Part shown: positions 34,650 through 42,798 of the stretch, piece after piece
Numbering within the stretch: position 1 is the stretch's first letter
How the letters are laid out: each line of letters begins with the position of its first letter
Assembly (NCBI GenBank): GCA_910574015.1
Contig: CAJSYQ010000019.1
Coordinates: forward strand, 1-64,000
From: Eubacteriaceae bacterium
GTDB lineage: Bacteria; Bacillota; Clostridia; Lachnospirales; Lachnospiraceae
Direction: 5' to 3'
Length of the DNA stretch: 64,000 bases
The notes under the pieces: generated by a model
Databases searched by the model: none
Seen by the model: only the letters and a program-made list of their open reading frames with translations
Told to the model about the DNA's origin: nothing
Program-made: the position numbers and the translations under genes

Positions 34650-37583
34650 ATGGAAGATGAAAGACTGGAAATGCTGGAACAGGGATTGATGACAGCATTT
34701 ATCGATCATAGTTATATGTCGAATCTAGCCTATAAACCACAATTTATTTCAAATGATAATAAGAAAGGGCGTAAGGTACTCTCATCCATCGAGGACGAGT
34801 TATTTGGCTGTGATGAGTTTGCAATCAGTGTTGCGTTTATTACGATGGGCGGGATTACACCTCTTCTCCAGACACTGAAGGAACTGGAACGAAAGGGGAT
34901 AAAGGGGCGCATTCTTACAACAGATTATTTAAGTTTTAGTGAGCCGAGGGCGTTGAATCTTTTAGCTGGTCTGCACAATATTTCCTTAAGAATGTTTTGT
35001 ACAAGACAGGCGAGGGAAGGATTTCACACGAAAGGATATATCTTTCGCACTGATGGAATGTATCGGTTGATAATAGGCAGTTCTAATATGACACAAAGTG
35101 CTCTGACAACCAATAGGGAGTGGAATACGAAAATCATTTCTACGGAGCAGGGTGAGTATGCAAAGGATATTTTGGATGAATTTGAGTTTTTATGGGATTG
35201 TCCTGATTCACTAGATTATGTAGACTTTATTGACTCTTATTCGGAACAATATATACAAAACAGAGTGATCCGCAAACAAAAGGAAGTAGCGAAGGCACAG
35301 GCCGTAGTTTCCTTGGAAGATTTTACCCTCCAGCCAAATTCGATGCAGGTCACATTTGTTACCAATCTGCAAAAGCTTCGTAAAGAGAGAGAAAGAAAGG
35401 CGTTATTGATTTCTGCAACTGGTACAGGAAAAACATTTGCTGCTGCGTTTGCGTTACGGGAAGATAATCCCTCAAAGGCATTATTTTTAGTACATAGAGA
35501 ACAGATTGCTAGAAAAGCTATCATTAGTTTTAAGAAGGTTTTTGGAAATACGAAAAGTTTTGGACTTATATCGGGAAATTCTAAAGAGTATGAAGCGGAA
35601 TATGTATTTTCTACTATGAATATGATGGCGAAACCAGATGTTAGGGAACGATTTCAGTCAGATGAATTTCAAATGATTATTATAGACGAGGCTCATCGAG
35701 TGGGGGCAGAGAGCTATCAGGAAATTATGAAATACTTTAACCCTGACTTTTGGATCGGTATGACAGCTTCGCCGGAGCGCACAGATGATTTTGATGTGTT
35801 TGAGGCATTTGATCATAATATTGCCTATGAGATCCGATTGCAACAGGCTATGGAAGAAAACTTGTTATGCCCATTTCATTATTTTGGAATTACAGATTTG
35901 AGAATAGATGGTAAGGAAGTAGATGATAAAACAGATTTTAATTCTCTTATATCCGATGAACGTGTGGATTATGTAATTGAGCAAGCAGGTTATTATGGAT
36001 ATTGTGGTGAACGTGTGAAGGGGTTGATTTTTTGCCGTACAAAGGATGAGGCTGGTGAACTTAGCGGCAAATTTTCGGAAAGGGGCTTCCGGACAGTGGC
36101 GTTGACAGGGGAGACCCAACAGGAGGAAAGAGAGGAAGCGATTGAACGGCTGGTATCTGATGATAGAGAAGATTGTCTGGATTATATTTTTACAGTCGAT
36201 ATCTTTAACGAAGGTGTTGATATCCCAGAGGTCAATCAGGTAATTATGCTTAGACCGACAAAATCACCGATTGTTTTTGTGCAGCAGTTGGGGCGTGGAC
36301 TTCGAAAGTCACCGGGAAAAGAATTTGTTACTATATTAGATTTTATTGGGAATTATGAGAATAATTTTATGATTCCGATTGCATTGTCTGGAGATAGGAG
36401 TTACAACAAAGATAATATTCGGCGTTATGTAATGGAGGGATGCCGAGTAATTCCAGGTGCCTCTACTATTCATTTTGACGAGATTTCCAAGCATAGAATT
36501 TTTAAATCCATCGATCAGATCAGAGGAATCAGGGCCATTATAAAAAGGAGTTATCGTGATTTGAAATATCGTTTGGGGAGAGTACCATTCTTAATAGATT
36601 TTTATCGAAATGGAGAGGTGGACCCACTGTTAATTCTGGAAAATTATAAATCATATTATCATTTTCTGTGCAGTGTTGATAAGAGAGAATGTAACCAGGC
36701 TTTGACAGAAAAAGAGGCTTTGACTTTGGAGTATGTATCAAAGGTAGTTGCAAGAGCTAAGCGTCCACATGAGGTTGAAATTCTTTTGGCAATTATGGAC
36801 GATGGACAGGTAGATAGAGCCGCAATTGCCCGTAAGATTGAACGGGAGTATAATAGGAAGGTTTCACAGCAAGAGATGGATTCTGCGATTGCCAATCTGA
36901 CAGGTAAATTTGTCACCAATGAAGATGAGTTGAAGAAATACATGGAAGTCGATATGATAGAATTTGATGAATCAGGTAGAATCAAGAGGTTGAAGAATTT
37001 CTATGACCAACTAACTCATAGCACATTTAATAAATATCTGTGGGATTTAGTGGAGCTATCCAGACAAAGACTTCATGATATGTATTCAGGTGGTCAGTGT
37101 GAGGGGGAATTTTTGCTTTATGAAAAGTATTCCCGACGGGATGTGTGCCAGCTGTTGAATTGTGAACGAGATTTATCTTCTACAATGTATGGTATGAAAC
37201 GGATTGGTGAGGATGCGTGTATTTTCGTGACATATCATAAGCAGGAGGATATGGAAGGGCGGGAATATGTGGAAGGAAAGCCCAATTATGCAGATGAGTT
37301 TATAAATAATAAGATATTTATGTGGGATTCCCAAATGGGAAGAGGACCGAACAGCAGTTATATGCAAGAAGTACTAACAGCAGACCGGAGACGTCTTTTT
37401 GTGAAAAAGAGTGATGCAGAGGGCAAGGATTATTATTACATGGGGTTGTTCGATGTGGTTGAGGCAAAGCCAGGACAGAAAAAGGATCTTAACGGAAAAA
37501 TGCGCAATATCACAAAAGTAGTGGCACGGATGCATCATGAAGTCAGAGAAGATCTTTTAGATTATTTGCGAAATACAATATAG
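34650..37583 (+). CDS. PLD-nuclease/SF2 helicase/DUF3427 protein
   Basis: 977 residues. N-terminal phospholipase-D-like nuclease domain (about 50-180) with a single HxK motif, FHTKGYIF (His126, Lys128), and GSSNMTQSAL. SF2 helicase: Walker A ATGTGKT (256-262), DEAH (346-349), MTASPERTD (371-379), GLIFCRTKDEA (458-468), and motifs V-VI DIFNEGVDIPEVNQ and QQLGRGLRKS (545-554). The C-terminus is DUF3427-like. Such proteins resemble stand-alone restriction helicases and are common in defence-rich regions. The tight spacing to the macro and NUDIX genes (4 and 10 bases) shows an operon. Confidence 0.9.
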   Translation: MEDERLEMLEQGLMTAFIDHSYMSNLAYKPQFISNDNKKGRKVLSSIEDELFGCDEFAISVAFITMGGITPLLQTLKELERKGIKGRILTTDYLSFSEPRALNLLAGLHNISLRMFCTRQAREGFHTKGYIFRTDGMYRLIIGSSNMTQSALTTNREWNTKIISTEQGEYAKDILDEFEFLWDCPDSLDYVDFIDSYSEQYIQNRVIRKQKEVAKAQAVVSLEDFTLQPNSMQVTFVTNLQKLRKERERKALLISATGTGKTFAAAFALREDNPSKALFLVHREQIARKAIISFKKVFGNTKSFGLISGNSKEYEAEYVFSTMNMMAKPDVRERFQSDEFQMIIIDEAHRVGAESYQEIMKYFNPDFWIGMTASPERTDDFDVFEAFDHNIAYEIRLQQAMEENLLCPFHYFGITDLRIDGKEVDDKTDFNSLISDERVDYVIEQAGYYGYCGERVKGLIFCRTKDEAGELSGKFSERGFRTVALTGETQQEEREEAIERLVSDDREDCLDYIFTVDIFNEGVDIPEVNQVIMLRPTKSPIVFVQQLGRGLRKSPGKEFVTILDFIGNYENNFMIPIALSGDRSYNKDNIRRYVMEGCRVIPGASTIHFDEISKHRIFKSIDQIRGIRAIIKRSYRDLKYRLGRVPFLIDFYRNGEVDPLLILENYKSYYHFLCSVDKRECNQALTEKEALTLEYVSKVVARAKRPHEVEILLAIMDDGQVDRAAIARKIEREYNRKVSQQEMDSAIANLTGKFVTNEDELKKYMEVDMIEFDESGRIKRLKNFYDQLTHSTFNKYLWDLVELSRQRLHDMYSGGQCEGEFLLYEKYSRRDVCQLLNCERDLSSTMYGMKRIGEDACIFVTYHKQEDMEGREYVEGKPNYADEFINNKIFMWDSQMGRGPNSSYMQEVLTADRRRLFVKKSDAEGKDYYYMGLFDVVEAKPGQKKDLNGKMRNITKVVARMHHEVREDLLDYLRNTI

Positions 37584-37593
37584 GAGAAATAAC

Positions 37594-38007
37594 ATGAAGA
37601 TTATAAGAGTAGTAGCTGCTATTATTATTCATGATAATAGAGTGTTTGCGACACAGAGAGGGTATGGGGAATTTAAGGATGGTTGGGAGTTCCCCGGCGG
37701 AAAGATAGAGGCGGGAGAAACTCCAGAAGAGGCATTGGTGCGAGAGATCAAAGAAGAACTGGATACACAGATTGAGGTAGGAGAGTTGGTTGATACGGTA
37801 GAATATGATTATCCTGCGTTTCATTTGTCAATGGATTGTTTTATCTGTAGGATTATTGACGGAGATTTAGTGTTGAAGGAACACGAGGCCGCAAAGTGGC
37901 TGACCAGAGATCAGTTGGACGGCGTCGATTGGCTTCCGGCAGATTTAGCCCTAATAACTAAACTCAGGGAGGACTACCTATGTACCAGCACCACAAAGAA
38001 TCATTAG
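37594..38007 (+). CDS. NUDIX hydrolase, MutT type
   Basis: 137 residues. The Nudix box is complete: GGKIEAGETPEEALVREIKEEL (G-x5-E-x7-R-E-x2-E-E). The N-terminus VVAAIIIHDNRVFATQRGYGEFKDGWEFPGG is like MutT/8-oxo-dGTP or CTP pyrophosphohydrolases. The gene is 10 bases after the helicase. Its last 28 bases overlap the next gene, and the final residues (LCTSTTKNH) look like read-through of that gene's start. This may mark the island junction. Confidence 0.9.
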   Translation: MKIIRVVAAIIIHDNRVFATQRGYGEFKDGWEFPGGKIEAGETPEEALVREIKEELDTQIEVGELVDTVEYDYPAFHLSMDCFICRIIDGDLVLKEHEAAKWLTRDQLDGVDWLPADLALITKLREDYLCTSTTKNH

Positions 38008-38768
38008 AAAACTTAAGAACCTATTTTGCAGACCGTGAGGAAGTCCTTGCCGTGATCTTCGGCGGTTCTGTGGCGAAGGGCTGTGAGCGGCCAGATTCGG
38101 ACCTGGACGCCATGGTAGTAGTGAAAGATGAGGAATATGAACTGCGCCGGAGGGAGAACCGGACTGCCGAGACTATAGAGGGACACTGCACCTATGAGGG
38201 CGGCTATTTTGATATCAAGTACATGACGAAACAGTTTCTTGTGGATGCGGCGGAGCGGGGAAGCGAGCCGGCCAGAAATGCTTTTATCCGTGCTGTTGTT
38301 CTTTTTACGAAGGATCCGGAGATTCCAGAGCTGGTGTCCCGTATCCCGGTGTTTCAGAAGGCGGAGAGAGACGAGAAAATGTTATCCTTTTATGCGGACT
38401 TCTGGCTGAATTACTATTACTTTCTGAAAAGCTGTCCCATTGATGGATATATGAAACTTCATGCGTTTCATGAAGTGATTTACAGCATCTACCGGATGAT
38501 CCTGCAGGAGCATGGGGTCCTGTTTCCCAGTAACCGGAGATTGGAAGAATTTGTACAGAACATATCAGAGGATACCGCGGGGCTGACAGTGCTGGGAAGA
38601 ACCTGTGCAGAGACACAGGAAATGGCGGCACTGGATGAATTCGTCGCTTATTTTCTGAAAATTACTACATATAAAGCGCCAGAAGATATTGGGACTGTAT
38701 TGTCACGGTATACGCAGGACTTTGAACAGTGGTGGCGTGTGCCCCGGCCGAATATCAATGAATGGTAG
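37980..38768 (+). CDS. Nucleotidyltransferase-domain protein (aminoglycoside adenylyltransferase-like)
   Basis: 262 residues. The polymerase-beta-type motif FGGSVAKGCERPDSDLDAMVVV (G-S-x10-D-x-D) is near the N-terminus, with a third acidic residue likely in YFDIKYM. A long helical C-terminus follows (WLNYYYFLKSCPIDGYMKLHAFHEVIYSIYRMIL), as in stand-alone nucleotidyltransferases that may modify antibiotics. The substrate is not clear. Composition returns to that of the core genes here, unlike the AT-rich helicase upstream. Confidence 0.85.
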   Translation: MYQHHKESLENLRTYFADREEVLAVIFGGSVAKGCERPDSDLDAMVVVKDEEYELRRRENRTAETIEGHCTYEGGYFDIKYMTKQFLVDAAERGSEPARNAFIRAVVLFTKDPEIPELVSRIPVFQKAERDEKMLSFYADFWLNYYYFLKSCPIDGYMKLHAFHEVIYSIYRMILQEHGVLFPSNRRLEEFVQNISEDTAGLTVLGRTCAETQEMAALDEFVAYFLKITTYKAPEDIGTVLSRYTQDFEQWWRVPRPNINEW

Positions 38769-38776
38769 CGGCCGAT

Positions 38777-38796
38777 GGCAATGGCGCCGTTCAGCT
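38777..38796. repeat. Degenerate arm of the dispersed palindromic repeat
   Basis: GGCAATGGCGCCGTTCAGC in the 37-base gap between convergent genes resembles the GGCGCCGTTGAG junction at 17593. It is too short to be sure. Confidence 0.35.
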
Positions 38797-38805
38797 AAGG
38801 AAAAG

Positions 38806-39336
38806 CTATTTACAATTCTTTCGGTGGGCCTTGAGCTTCTTCACCGCCCAGTTGTAGTGACTTGCCAGGTTGGAGTTAAAATAGGAGCCAAGACTGCTTG
38901 TCCCCACCCATTGGAAGACTCCCTTCTGAAAGAGTTCCTCATCCGAGAAAGTATCTGCCAGGGCCATCACCTCTCTGTGTGACTGTTCCAGCATTGCTTT
39001 GGCCTCCGTCAGCGGCGTACTCTGATGCTTCTCCCAAAACTTCATATTCATATCACCATAGGTTCTCCAATTATAGGGCGGGGGAAGGAAGGGTCTTGTT
39101 TCGCCGTTGAGGTTTGCAGGAATCCAGACGAGAAGTAATTGATGCCATTCATAGAGATGCACCAGGACATCACGGAGATTTTTATCCCTTCTCCAGTGAG
39201 CCTCCTTCTTTTTTTCATCAAAAGAAAAAGGGGTGGAAAGTTCCTGTTCCGTAAGAGATGCGATCAGTTCGTTCAGTTGTTCATAGCCCGCAGCTGCAGT
39301 GGTCAGCAGTTCGGATTTTGATGTAGGCTTTGCCAT
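38806..39336 (-). CDS. ClbS/DfsB-family four-helix bundle protein
   Basis: 176 residues. KSELLTTAAAGYEQLNELIASL, WRRDKNLRDVLVHLYEWHQLLLVWI and PPPYNWRTYGDMN are typical of ClbS/DfsB (DUF1706). The family includes ClbS, which protects against colibactin. Others are stress-induced with unknown roles. The start has AAAGGAG 10 bases upstream. A CTGACA/TGTCAG palindrome 63 bases upstream suggests repressor control, possibly by a WYL-type regulator. Confidence 0.88.
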   Translation of the reverse strand: MAKPTSKSELLTTAAAGYEQLNELIASLTEQELSTPFSFDEKKKEAHWRRDKNLRDVLVHLYEWHQLLLVWIPANLNGETRPFLPPPYNWRTYGDMNMKFWEKHQSTPLTEAKAMLEQSHREVMALADTFSDEELFQKGVFQWVGTSSLGSYFNSNLASHYNWAVKKLKAHRKNCK

Positions 39337-39398
39337 AGTTTGTATGCTCCTTTCTTAGTTCCAATTGGTATCGTTGTGTTCAGTATAGCGCACAAATA

Positions 39399-39415
39399 CT
39401 GACACCCTATGTCAG
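39399..39415. promoter_or_regulatory. Candidate operator upstream of the ClbS-like gene
   Basis: CTGACA CCCTA TGTCAG is a 17-bp interrupted palindrome in the gap between the ClbS-like and DMT genes. It shares the TGACA-spacer-TGTC layout with the candidate operator at 19432-19455. Confidence 0.5.
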
Positions 39416-39417
39416 GT

Positions 39418-40386
39418 TTAGCTTCGGTTCTTTTTCTGGCCCGGTTCTCTGTTTACCAGCCAGATTCCGGCGCATACCAGGGGCAGGGATGACAAGATAT
39501 AGGGATTCCACAGATCATCCCCCAGAAAGACAGCGGACAATATGGTGCCAAAGACAGGGATCATAAAATTATATACCGTCACCTTCCCCATGTCGTGATA
39601 GGTAAGGAGTATGGTCCATAGTGAGAATGCGGCGGCAGAGATAAAGGCCATATAAAATAATAACAGTATTCCGCCGAATTCGATACTGCTTCCGTGGATC
39701 TGACCGCCCGTCACCGCTCCGGCGGCGGTAAGGAGGATGCCTCCTGACAGAAGCTGCCCGCCGCAGAGGGTTACGGGTTTAATCTCTCTTGCTATTTCTT
39801 TGCTGATCAGGGAGCCAAGTGCGGACATCAGAACGGACAGGATCATAAAACCCTCTCCCAGCAGAGACCATCCCTCCCCCAGAGAACCCTTTCCGAGATT
39901 TACCGTCACCACCCCGGCCAAGCCGAGAAGACAGCCGGGAATCCGGCCGCCGGACAATTTCTCCCGATCCTTATAATAGATCCGCGCCATCAGCACGCAG
40001 ACAAAGGCAGAGGAGCCATTGAGGATAGCGCCCTTCACGCCGGTGACATGGGCCATGGAAATATAATAGAATACATATTGCAGCGCTGTCTGAATTACGC
40101 CGAGAAATAGGATCTTTGGCAGGTGTCTCTGCCGGAGTCCCATTCGGATACCGCCCCTTTCTATCAAATGCGCTGCCAGTAAGGTCATAAGACCGGCAAG
40201 GATAAATCGTACCCCGGCAAATATCATCTGACTGGACGCATCGTGCGGAGCGATATGCCATAACCGATATCCCACTTTGACACAGGGGAAGGCGCTGCCC
40301 CACAGGGCGGTGCTGATCAGTGCACACAGGATCAGGACACTCTTCTTTTGAAAAAAATATTTTCTATCCTTCTTATTTTCTAACAT
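39418..40386 (-). CDS. DMT-superfamily (EamA) transporter
   Basis: 322 residues with ten hydrophobic segments in two EamA repeats. ALISTALWGSAFPCVKVGYRLW is at the start, GVRFILAGLMTLLAAHLI follows, and the second repeat is around GEGFMILSVLMSALGSLISKEIAREI. It probably exports or imports small metabolites. The substrate is unknown. AGGAG lies 14 bases before the ATG, somewhat far. It ends near the ClbS operator. Confidence 0.88.
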   Translation of the reverse strand: MLENKKDRKYFFQKKSVLILCALISTALWGSAFPCVKVGYRLWHIAPHDASSQMIFAGVRFILAGLMTLLAAHLIERGGIRMGLRQRHLPKILFLGVIQTALQYVFYYISMAHVTGVKGAILNGSSAFVCVLMARIYYKDREKLSGGRIPGCLLGLAGVVTVNLGKGSLGEGWSLLGEGFMILSVLMSALGSLISKEIAREIKPVTLCGGQLLSGGILLTAAGAVTGGQIHGSSIEFGGILLLFYMAFISAAAFSLWTILLTYHDMGKVTVYNFMIPVFGTILSAVFLGDDLWNPYILSSLPLVCAGIWLVNREPGQKKNRS

Positions 40387-40476
40387 GGTTTCTATTTGAA
40401 CTCCTAATTTGTTATAATTATAATTATTTTACCATATCATCATAGCTTGTGCCAATCCTTTATGCCGCCCTGCCAG

Positions 40477-40508
40477 GGCGCCAATTTGAGGCACCAATTT
40501 GAACTGCC
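40477..40508. repeat. Dispersed palindromic repeat, core duplicated
   Basis: GGCGCCAATTTGAGG is followed directly by GCACCAATTTGAACTGCC. The CCAATTTGA core of the family is present twice in tandem. It lies upstream of the promoter at 40514. Confidence 0.6.
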
Positions 40509-40513
40509 TTATC

Positions 40514-40543
40514 TTGACAAATGAATAGGATATTCGTTACAAT
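40514..40543 (+). promoter_or_regulatory. Sigma-A promoter for the Dabb-vanRS transcript
   Basis: TTGACA (40514-40519) and TACAAT (40538-40543) have 18-base spacing and lie 30 bases before the Dabb gene. No other promoter is evident before vanR, so it probably drives all three genes. Confidence 0.75.
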
Positions 40544-40572
40544 AGCGGAAAAGAGCAGAAAGGAATAGGATC

Positions 40573-40881
40573 ATGGTAAAACACATTATTTTATGGAAAT
40601 TAAAAGAAACACTTACGCCGGAGGATAAGGAAGCGGTAAAAAAGGATATAAAAGTGCATCTGGAGTCCCTGGCCGGCAAGATTCCGGGCCTTTTGGATGT
40701 CATTGTCCATACGGATCCCATGGTATCCTCCAATGCCGATGTAATGTTAGACTGTACGCTGGAAGGCAAAGAGGCGCTGGCAGGATATCAGAAGCACCCG
40801 GAACATGTGAAGGTGGCGGATACATATGTCCGCCCGTACACAGAAGTCAGGATGTGCATGGACTATGAGACGGCTCATTAA
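40573..40881 (+). CDS. Dabb-family stress-responsive A/B barrel protein
   Basis: 102 residues. MVKHIILWKLKE at the start, with LEGKEALAGYQKHPEHVKVADTYVRPYTEVRMCMDY at the end, is the ferredoxin-like dimeric barrel (Dabb) pattern, where the His/Asp region can bind small molecules. Function is unknown in most bacteria. It lies 23 bases upstream of vanR and shares its promoter. Confidence 0.9.
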   Translation: MVKHIILWKLKETLTPEDKEAVKKDIKVHLESLAGKIPGLLDVIVHTDPMVSSNADVMLDCTLEGKEALAGYQKHPEHVKVADTYVRPYTEVRMCMDYETAH

Positions 40882-40904
40882 TGGCAGAGAAGGGGAGGGG
40901 ACGG

Positions 40905-41609
40905 ATGTCTGAAAGTATTCTCGTGGTGGATGATGAAAGGGAAATTGCCGATCTGATAGAATTATATCTAAAAAATGACGGCTATACGGTGCATAAATTC
41001 TATAATGGAACAGACGCATTGAAATGTATCGGGGAAACACATCTGGATCTGGCAGTGCTGGACATTATGCTGCCGGACATTGACGGATTCCGCATCTGCC
41101 AGAAGATCCGGGAGAAATATTATTTTCCTGTGATCATGCTTACCGCAAAGGTGGAAGATATGGACAAGATCATGGGTCTGACCATTGGAGCGGACGATTA
41201 TATTACAAAACCCTTCAACCCGCTGGAGGTGGTAGCCAGGGTCAAAACTCAGCTGCGGCGCTATATGCGGTATAATAATTCGCTATCCCGTCAGGTGGAG
41301 GAGTTTCATGAATATGATATCCGGGGACTAGTGATCAACAGGGAAGAGCACCGCTGCCAGCTGTATGGGGAGGAGCTGTCCCTGACCCCGACGGAATTTT
41401 CGGTATTGTGGTATCTGTGCGAGCATCAGGGGATAGTGGTGCCGTCGGAGGAGCTCTTCGAGGCGGTGTGGAAAGAGAAGTACCTGAACAATAACAACAA
41501 TACGGTGATGGCGCATATCGGCAGGCTCCGGGAGAAGATGAATGAGCCGGCGAAGAATCCGAAGTTCATTAAAACAGTGTGGGGGGTGGGATATACCATT
41601 GAAAAATAA
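40905..41609 (+). CDS. vanR: VanR-type response regulator (OmpR family)
   Basis: About 234 residues from the ATG at 40905, which follows GGGGAGGGG. The frame opens at 40881 but has no site there. Receiver domain: ILVVDDEREIADLIELYL, the phospho-acceptor Asp in DLAVLDIMLPDIDGF, Lys in DDYITKPFNPLEVVARVKTQLRRY. C-terminal winged HTH ends with NNNNTVMAHIGRLREKM and FIKTVWGVGYTIEK. It strongly resembles VanR of VanG-type clusters. It should activate vanG-vanXY-vanT 4 kb away, where a direct repeat suitable for an OmpR-type dimer lies at 45866. Confidence 0.88.
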   Translation: MSESILVVDDEREIADLIELYLKNDGYTVHKFYNGTDALKCIGETHLDLAVLDIMLPDIDGFRICQKIREKYYFPVIMLTAKVEDMDKIMGLTIGADDYITKPFNPLEVVARVKTQLRRYMRYNNSLSRQVEEFHEYDIRGLVINREEHRCQLYGEELSLTPTEFSVLWYLCEHQGIVVPSEELFEAVWKEKYLNNNNNTVMAHIGRLREKMNEPAKNPKFIKTVWGVGYTIEK

Positions 41610-42720
41610 TAAGATGAGGCGCACCTATTCACAGATCTCGCGCCGTTTGTTTTCACGTTATGTCATCTCATTGCTGCTGCTGTTAGTCATACCAGTGGGA
41701 GGTTTCTTTCTGGCATGGATGTTTTGTGCCGGTGTTGTCTGGCATGAGAAGGATGTCCTTTACCAGTTCCTGAAAATGCTGCAGGCACTATCTCCCTATA
41801 TCATCCTGATTATCCTAACGGTTGGTTTTTTTGTTATTACTGCTATTACCATACGAAAACCGTTGCGGTATTTGGATGATGTCATCGATGCGGCGAAGAG
41901 CCTCGCCCATCCCGGGAAGGATCCCATCACTCTCCCGGAAGAGATGTTTGATGTGGAAAATGAGATCAATCTGGCGCGGGAACAGGCGCTGGATAATATC
42001 CGCCTGCTGAAGGAGGCGGAGCAGCGGAAAAACGATCTCATCATGTATCTTGCCCATGATCTGAAGACGCCGCTGGCTTCTGTCATCGGCTATCTGGATC
42101 TGCTGCGGGATACAGGAGAGCTTCCAGAGGAGCTCAGGTCGAAGTATCTTTCCATCGCCCTCGGCAAGGCGCAGAGACTGGAAGATCTGATCAATGACTT
42201 CTTTGAGATCGCCCGGTTCAATCTCTCCCACATCACCCTGCAGTACAGCAGCATCAATCTCACCCGCCTTCTGGAACAGCTGGTATATGAGTTTAAGCCT
42301 ATGCTGCAGGAGAAGAACCTGAGTTGTGAACTTCATATGGAAGAAAACGTGATGTACCGGTGTGACGCCGGGCAGATTCAACGGGTCTTTGACAATCTGC
42401 TGCGCAATGCCGTGATATACAGTTACGAGGGAACTGTGATAGACATCCGGGAGGAGAGTCAGGAGACATCATTGGTCATAAGATTTTCCAATCAGGGGGA
42501 CACCATACCGGAGGAGAAGCTCAACCGGATCTTTGAGCAGTTTTACCGGGTGGATCATGCCCGCAGTACAAACAGCGGCGGGGCAGGGCTGGGGCTGGCC
42601 ATCGCCCGGGAGATCGTGGAACTTCATGGCGGGACGATCCAGGTGGAGAGCCGGGACGAGCGGACATGGTTCACTGTGACGCTCCCCATTTTACAGAGTG
42701 GCGGGGCTTACAAAGAATAA
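41599..42720 (+). CDS. vanS: VanS-type sensor histidine kinase
   Basis: About 373 residues. A TTG at 41599, overlapping vanR and preceded by GGGGGGTGGG, is preferred to the ATG at 41614. Two membrane segments (YVISLLLLLVIPVGGFFLAWMFC and YIILIILTVGFFVITAITI) flank a short outer loop, as in VanS. H-box YLAHDLKTPLASVIGYLDLL, N-box VFDNLLRNAVIYS, G-boxes and GGAGLGLAIAREIVELHGG follow. It likely senses glycopeptides or wall damage and controls VanR phosphorylation. Confidence 0.88.
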   Translation: MKNNKMRRTYSQISRRLFSRYVISLLLLLVIPVGGFFLAWMFCAGVVWHEKDVLYQFLKMLQALSPYIILIILTVGFFVITAITIRKPLRYLDDVIDAAKSLAHPGKDPITLPEEMFDVENEINLAREQALDNIRLLKEAEQRKNDLIMYLAHDLKTPLASVIGYLDLLRDTGELPEELRSKYLSIALGKAQRLEDLINDFFEIARFNLSHITLQYSSINLTRLLEQLVYEFKPMLQEKNLSCELHMEENVMYRCDAGQIQRVFDNLLRNAVIYSYEGTVIDIREESQETSLVIRFSNQGDTIPEEKLNRIFEQFYRVDHARSTNSGGAGLGLAIAREIVELHGGTIQVESRDERTWFTVTLPILQSGGAYKE

Positions 42721-42751
42721 AAAGAGGGCTGGTTAGTAAAACACAGCCCTC
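42716..42751 (-). terminator. Terminator of the hydrolase pair
   Basis: A perfect 8-bp stem, GAGGGCTG (42724-42731)/CAGCCCTC (42744-42751), is followed on the minus strand by TTTTTATTC. It stops the minus-strand hydrolase transcript near the vanS stop, and may slow vanS transcription as well. Confidence 0.75.
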
Positions 42752-42798
42752 AGGAAAAACAGAAAAACGATCCTGCATCGTTAAACGGATCTGAAGCG

